Source of the DNA: CAVPHV01 sp963704825 | Lineage (GTDB): Bacteria; Actinomycetota; Acidimicrobiia; Spongiisociales; UBA5794 | Direction of reading: 5' to 3' | Length of the DNA: 33,364 nucleotides | NCBI GenBank assembly: GCA_963704825.1 | Contig: CAVPHV010000015.1 | Span: 1 to 33,364, forward strand | In this document: positions 32,872 to 33,364 of the stretch, piece after piece | Layout of the letters: every line of letters starts with the position of its first letter | Position numbering within the stretch: the first letter of the stretch is position 1 | Notes under the pieces: generated by a model | The model's input: only the letters and a program-made list of their open reading frames with translations | The model's database searches: none | Told to the model about the DNA's origin: nothing | Translations under genes and position numbers: made by a program

Positions 32872-33183
32872 GTGATTGATGTCGACGCTTTGCCAGCGGA
32901 TCCACTTGAGGCGCTGCGGGAACTCTCTCGGGCGGATGTGGAGCTCGAAGCGCTGCGGCGTGAGCGGGTAGAGGCGGCGCGCCGTCGGGGCGCCACCTGG
33001 GACCAGATCGGTGAAAGACTGGGGATGTCACGCCAGTCGGCGTGGGAGTACTACACCCGCGAAACGCGACGTGTGCTCGACGAGAGCGTGGCTGGCTCCG
33101 AACTCGACGAAGGCGCGGCGATGCGGATCGCCACCGAAGCGGTCAGTCGGGTCCGACGCCGGCACCGGACCTCGGCGTCCTGA
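32872..33183 (+). CDS. Orphan HTH antitoxin, copy C (original start lost)
   Basis: It matches antitoxins A and B to the last residue without indels, with the same HTH (GATWDQIGERLGMSRQSAWE) and C-terminal tail. The ancestral start ATG (32866) is now followed directly by TAA, where copy B has AAA. Translation can restart at the GTG two codons downstream (32872), giving MIDVDALPADPLEAL and 103 residues. The adjacent PIN toxin is missing: after ATGCGAGTGG, the first ten bases of the toxin gene, the sequence jumps to TCGAACCAAC, equivalent to deleting 472 bp of copy B. It could still repress or neutralise the other two systems. Confidence 0.8.
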   Translation: MIDVDALPADPLEALRELSRADVELEALRRERVEAARRRGATWDQIGERLGMSRQSAWEYYTRETRRVLDESVAGSELDEGAAMRIATEAVSRVRRRHRTSAS

Positions 33184-33330
33184 GCGACTCGGATGCGAGT
33201 GGTCGAACCAACAAGGGGCATAGCCGCAGGTCAGCGGACGATTCGGACGAATCCCGAGGTCATCCAAACCGCTCCGCACTTTCAAATCTCTCCGGGCGTG
33301 CCGCCGCGACCCTCGCAGTGGCGGGGGTTT
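33184..33330 (+). repeat. Decayed right end of a third element: toxin stub, arm motifs, att relic
   Basis: It includes the ten-base stub of the PIN gene (33193-33202), the AGGTCA pair (33228 and 33257), CGCACT, and then CTCCGGGCGTGCC (33290-33302) and GCGGGGGTTTCG (33320-33331) from the tRNA T-arm/acceptor and terminator. The middle of the tRNA half is deleted. The order is identical to copies A and B. Confidence 0.72.
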
Positions 33331-33364
33331 CGACGCGTTGCTGACCAATGGTGAGTTGCTGCTG

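Overview
The window is high-GC DNA from an actinomycete-like bacterium. The GC-rich coding, the lipoproteins with short Thr/Ser-rich linkers, the two-domain GNAT protein of mycothiol-synthase type and the actinobacterial multi-pass histidine kinases all fit. Acidimicrobiia is my best guess, by inference only.

Layout. (1) 1-6085 looks like chromosomal backbone. It holds a frameshifted DUF885 gene, a frameshifted lipoprotein gene, an intact DUF885 paralogue, another lipoprotein and a divergent Gfo/Idh/MocA oxidoreductase closed by a nested palindrome. (2) 6152-6228 is a tRNA-Arg(ACG) gene that has served as an integration site. Its 3' half plus terminator is repeated at 10934 and 16095, with decayed look-alikes near 22651, 23239 and 33290. 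(3) 6229-10933 is integrative element A: tyrosine integrase, an RHH/coiled-coil/SEC-C protein behind a perfect 16-bp palindrome, a membrane protein, a GH25 lysozyme and an HTH-antitoxin/PIN-toxin pair next to the right att site. (4) 11013-16094 is element B: a truncated tyrosine recombinase, a large lipoprotein, an IS110-family insertion and a second, nearly identical antitoxin/PIN/att block exactly 5161 bp downstream of the first. (5) 16180-24460 carries a histidine kinase and its (frameshifted) response regulator, an acidic protein with eight 18-residue repeats, frameshifted phosphotransferase and MazF-like genes, a double-GNAT protein, an ASCH protein, decayed att remnants and two small membrane proteins. 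(6) 24483-31663 is a signalling island: a cyclic-nucleotide-binding protein, divergent from a three-gene operon of a REC-HTH-cyclase fusion and two paralogous membrane histidine kinases, then a convergent receiver-only regulator. (7) 31822-33364 has an ArsR/SRPBCC pair and a third antitoxin copy whose PIN toxin has been deleted, followed by an att relic.

Two observations stand out. The paralogous kinases are broken in complementary ways: the first keeps the phospho-accepting histidine but has lost its ATP-binding boxes, while the second keeps the ATP-binding boxes but has Asp in place of the histidine. They would work only as a heteromer. The second is serial accretion of att-linked toxin-antitoxin blocks at one tRNA gene, with a staged series from intact pair to orphan antitoxin.

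Many frame disruptions are confined to 1-2.4 kb and 18.1-21.1 kb. They may be real decay or local sequence error.
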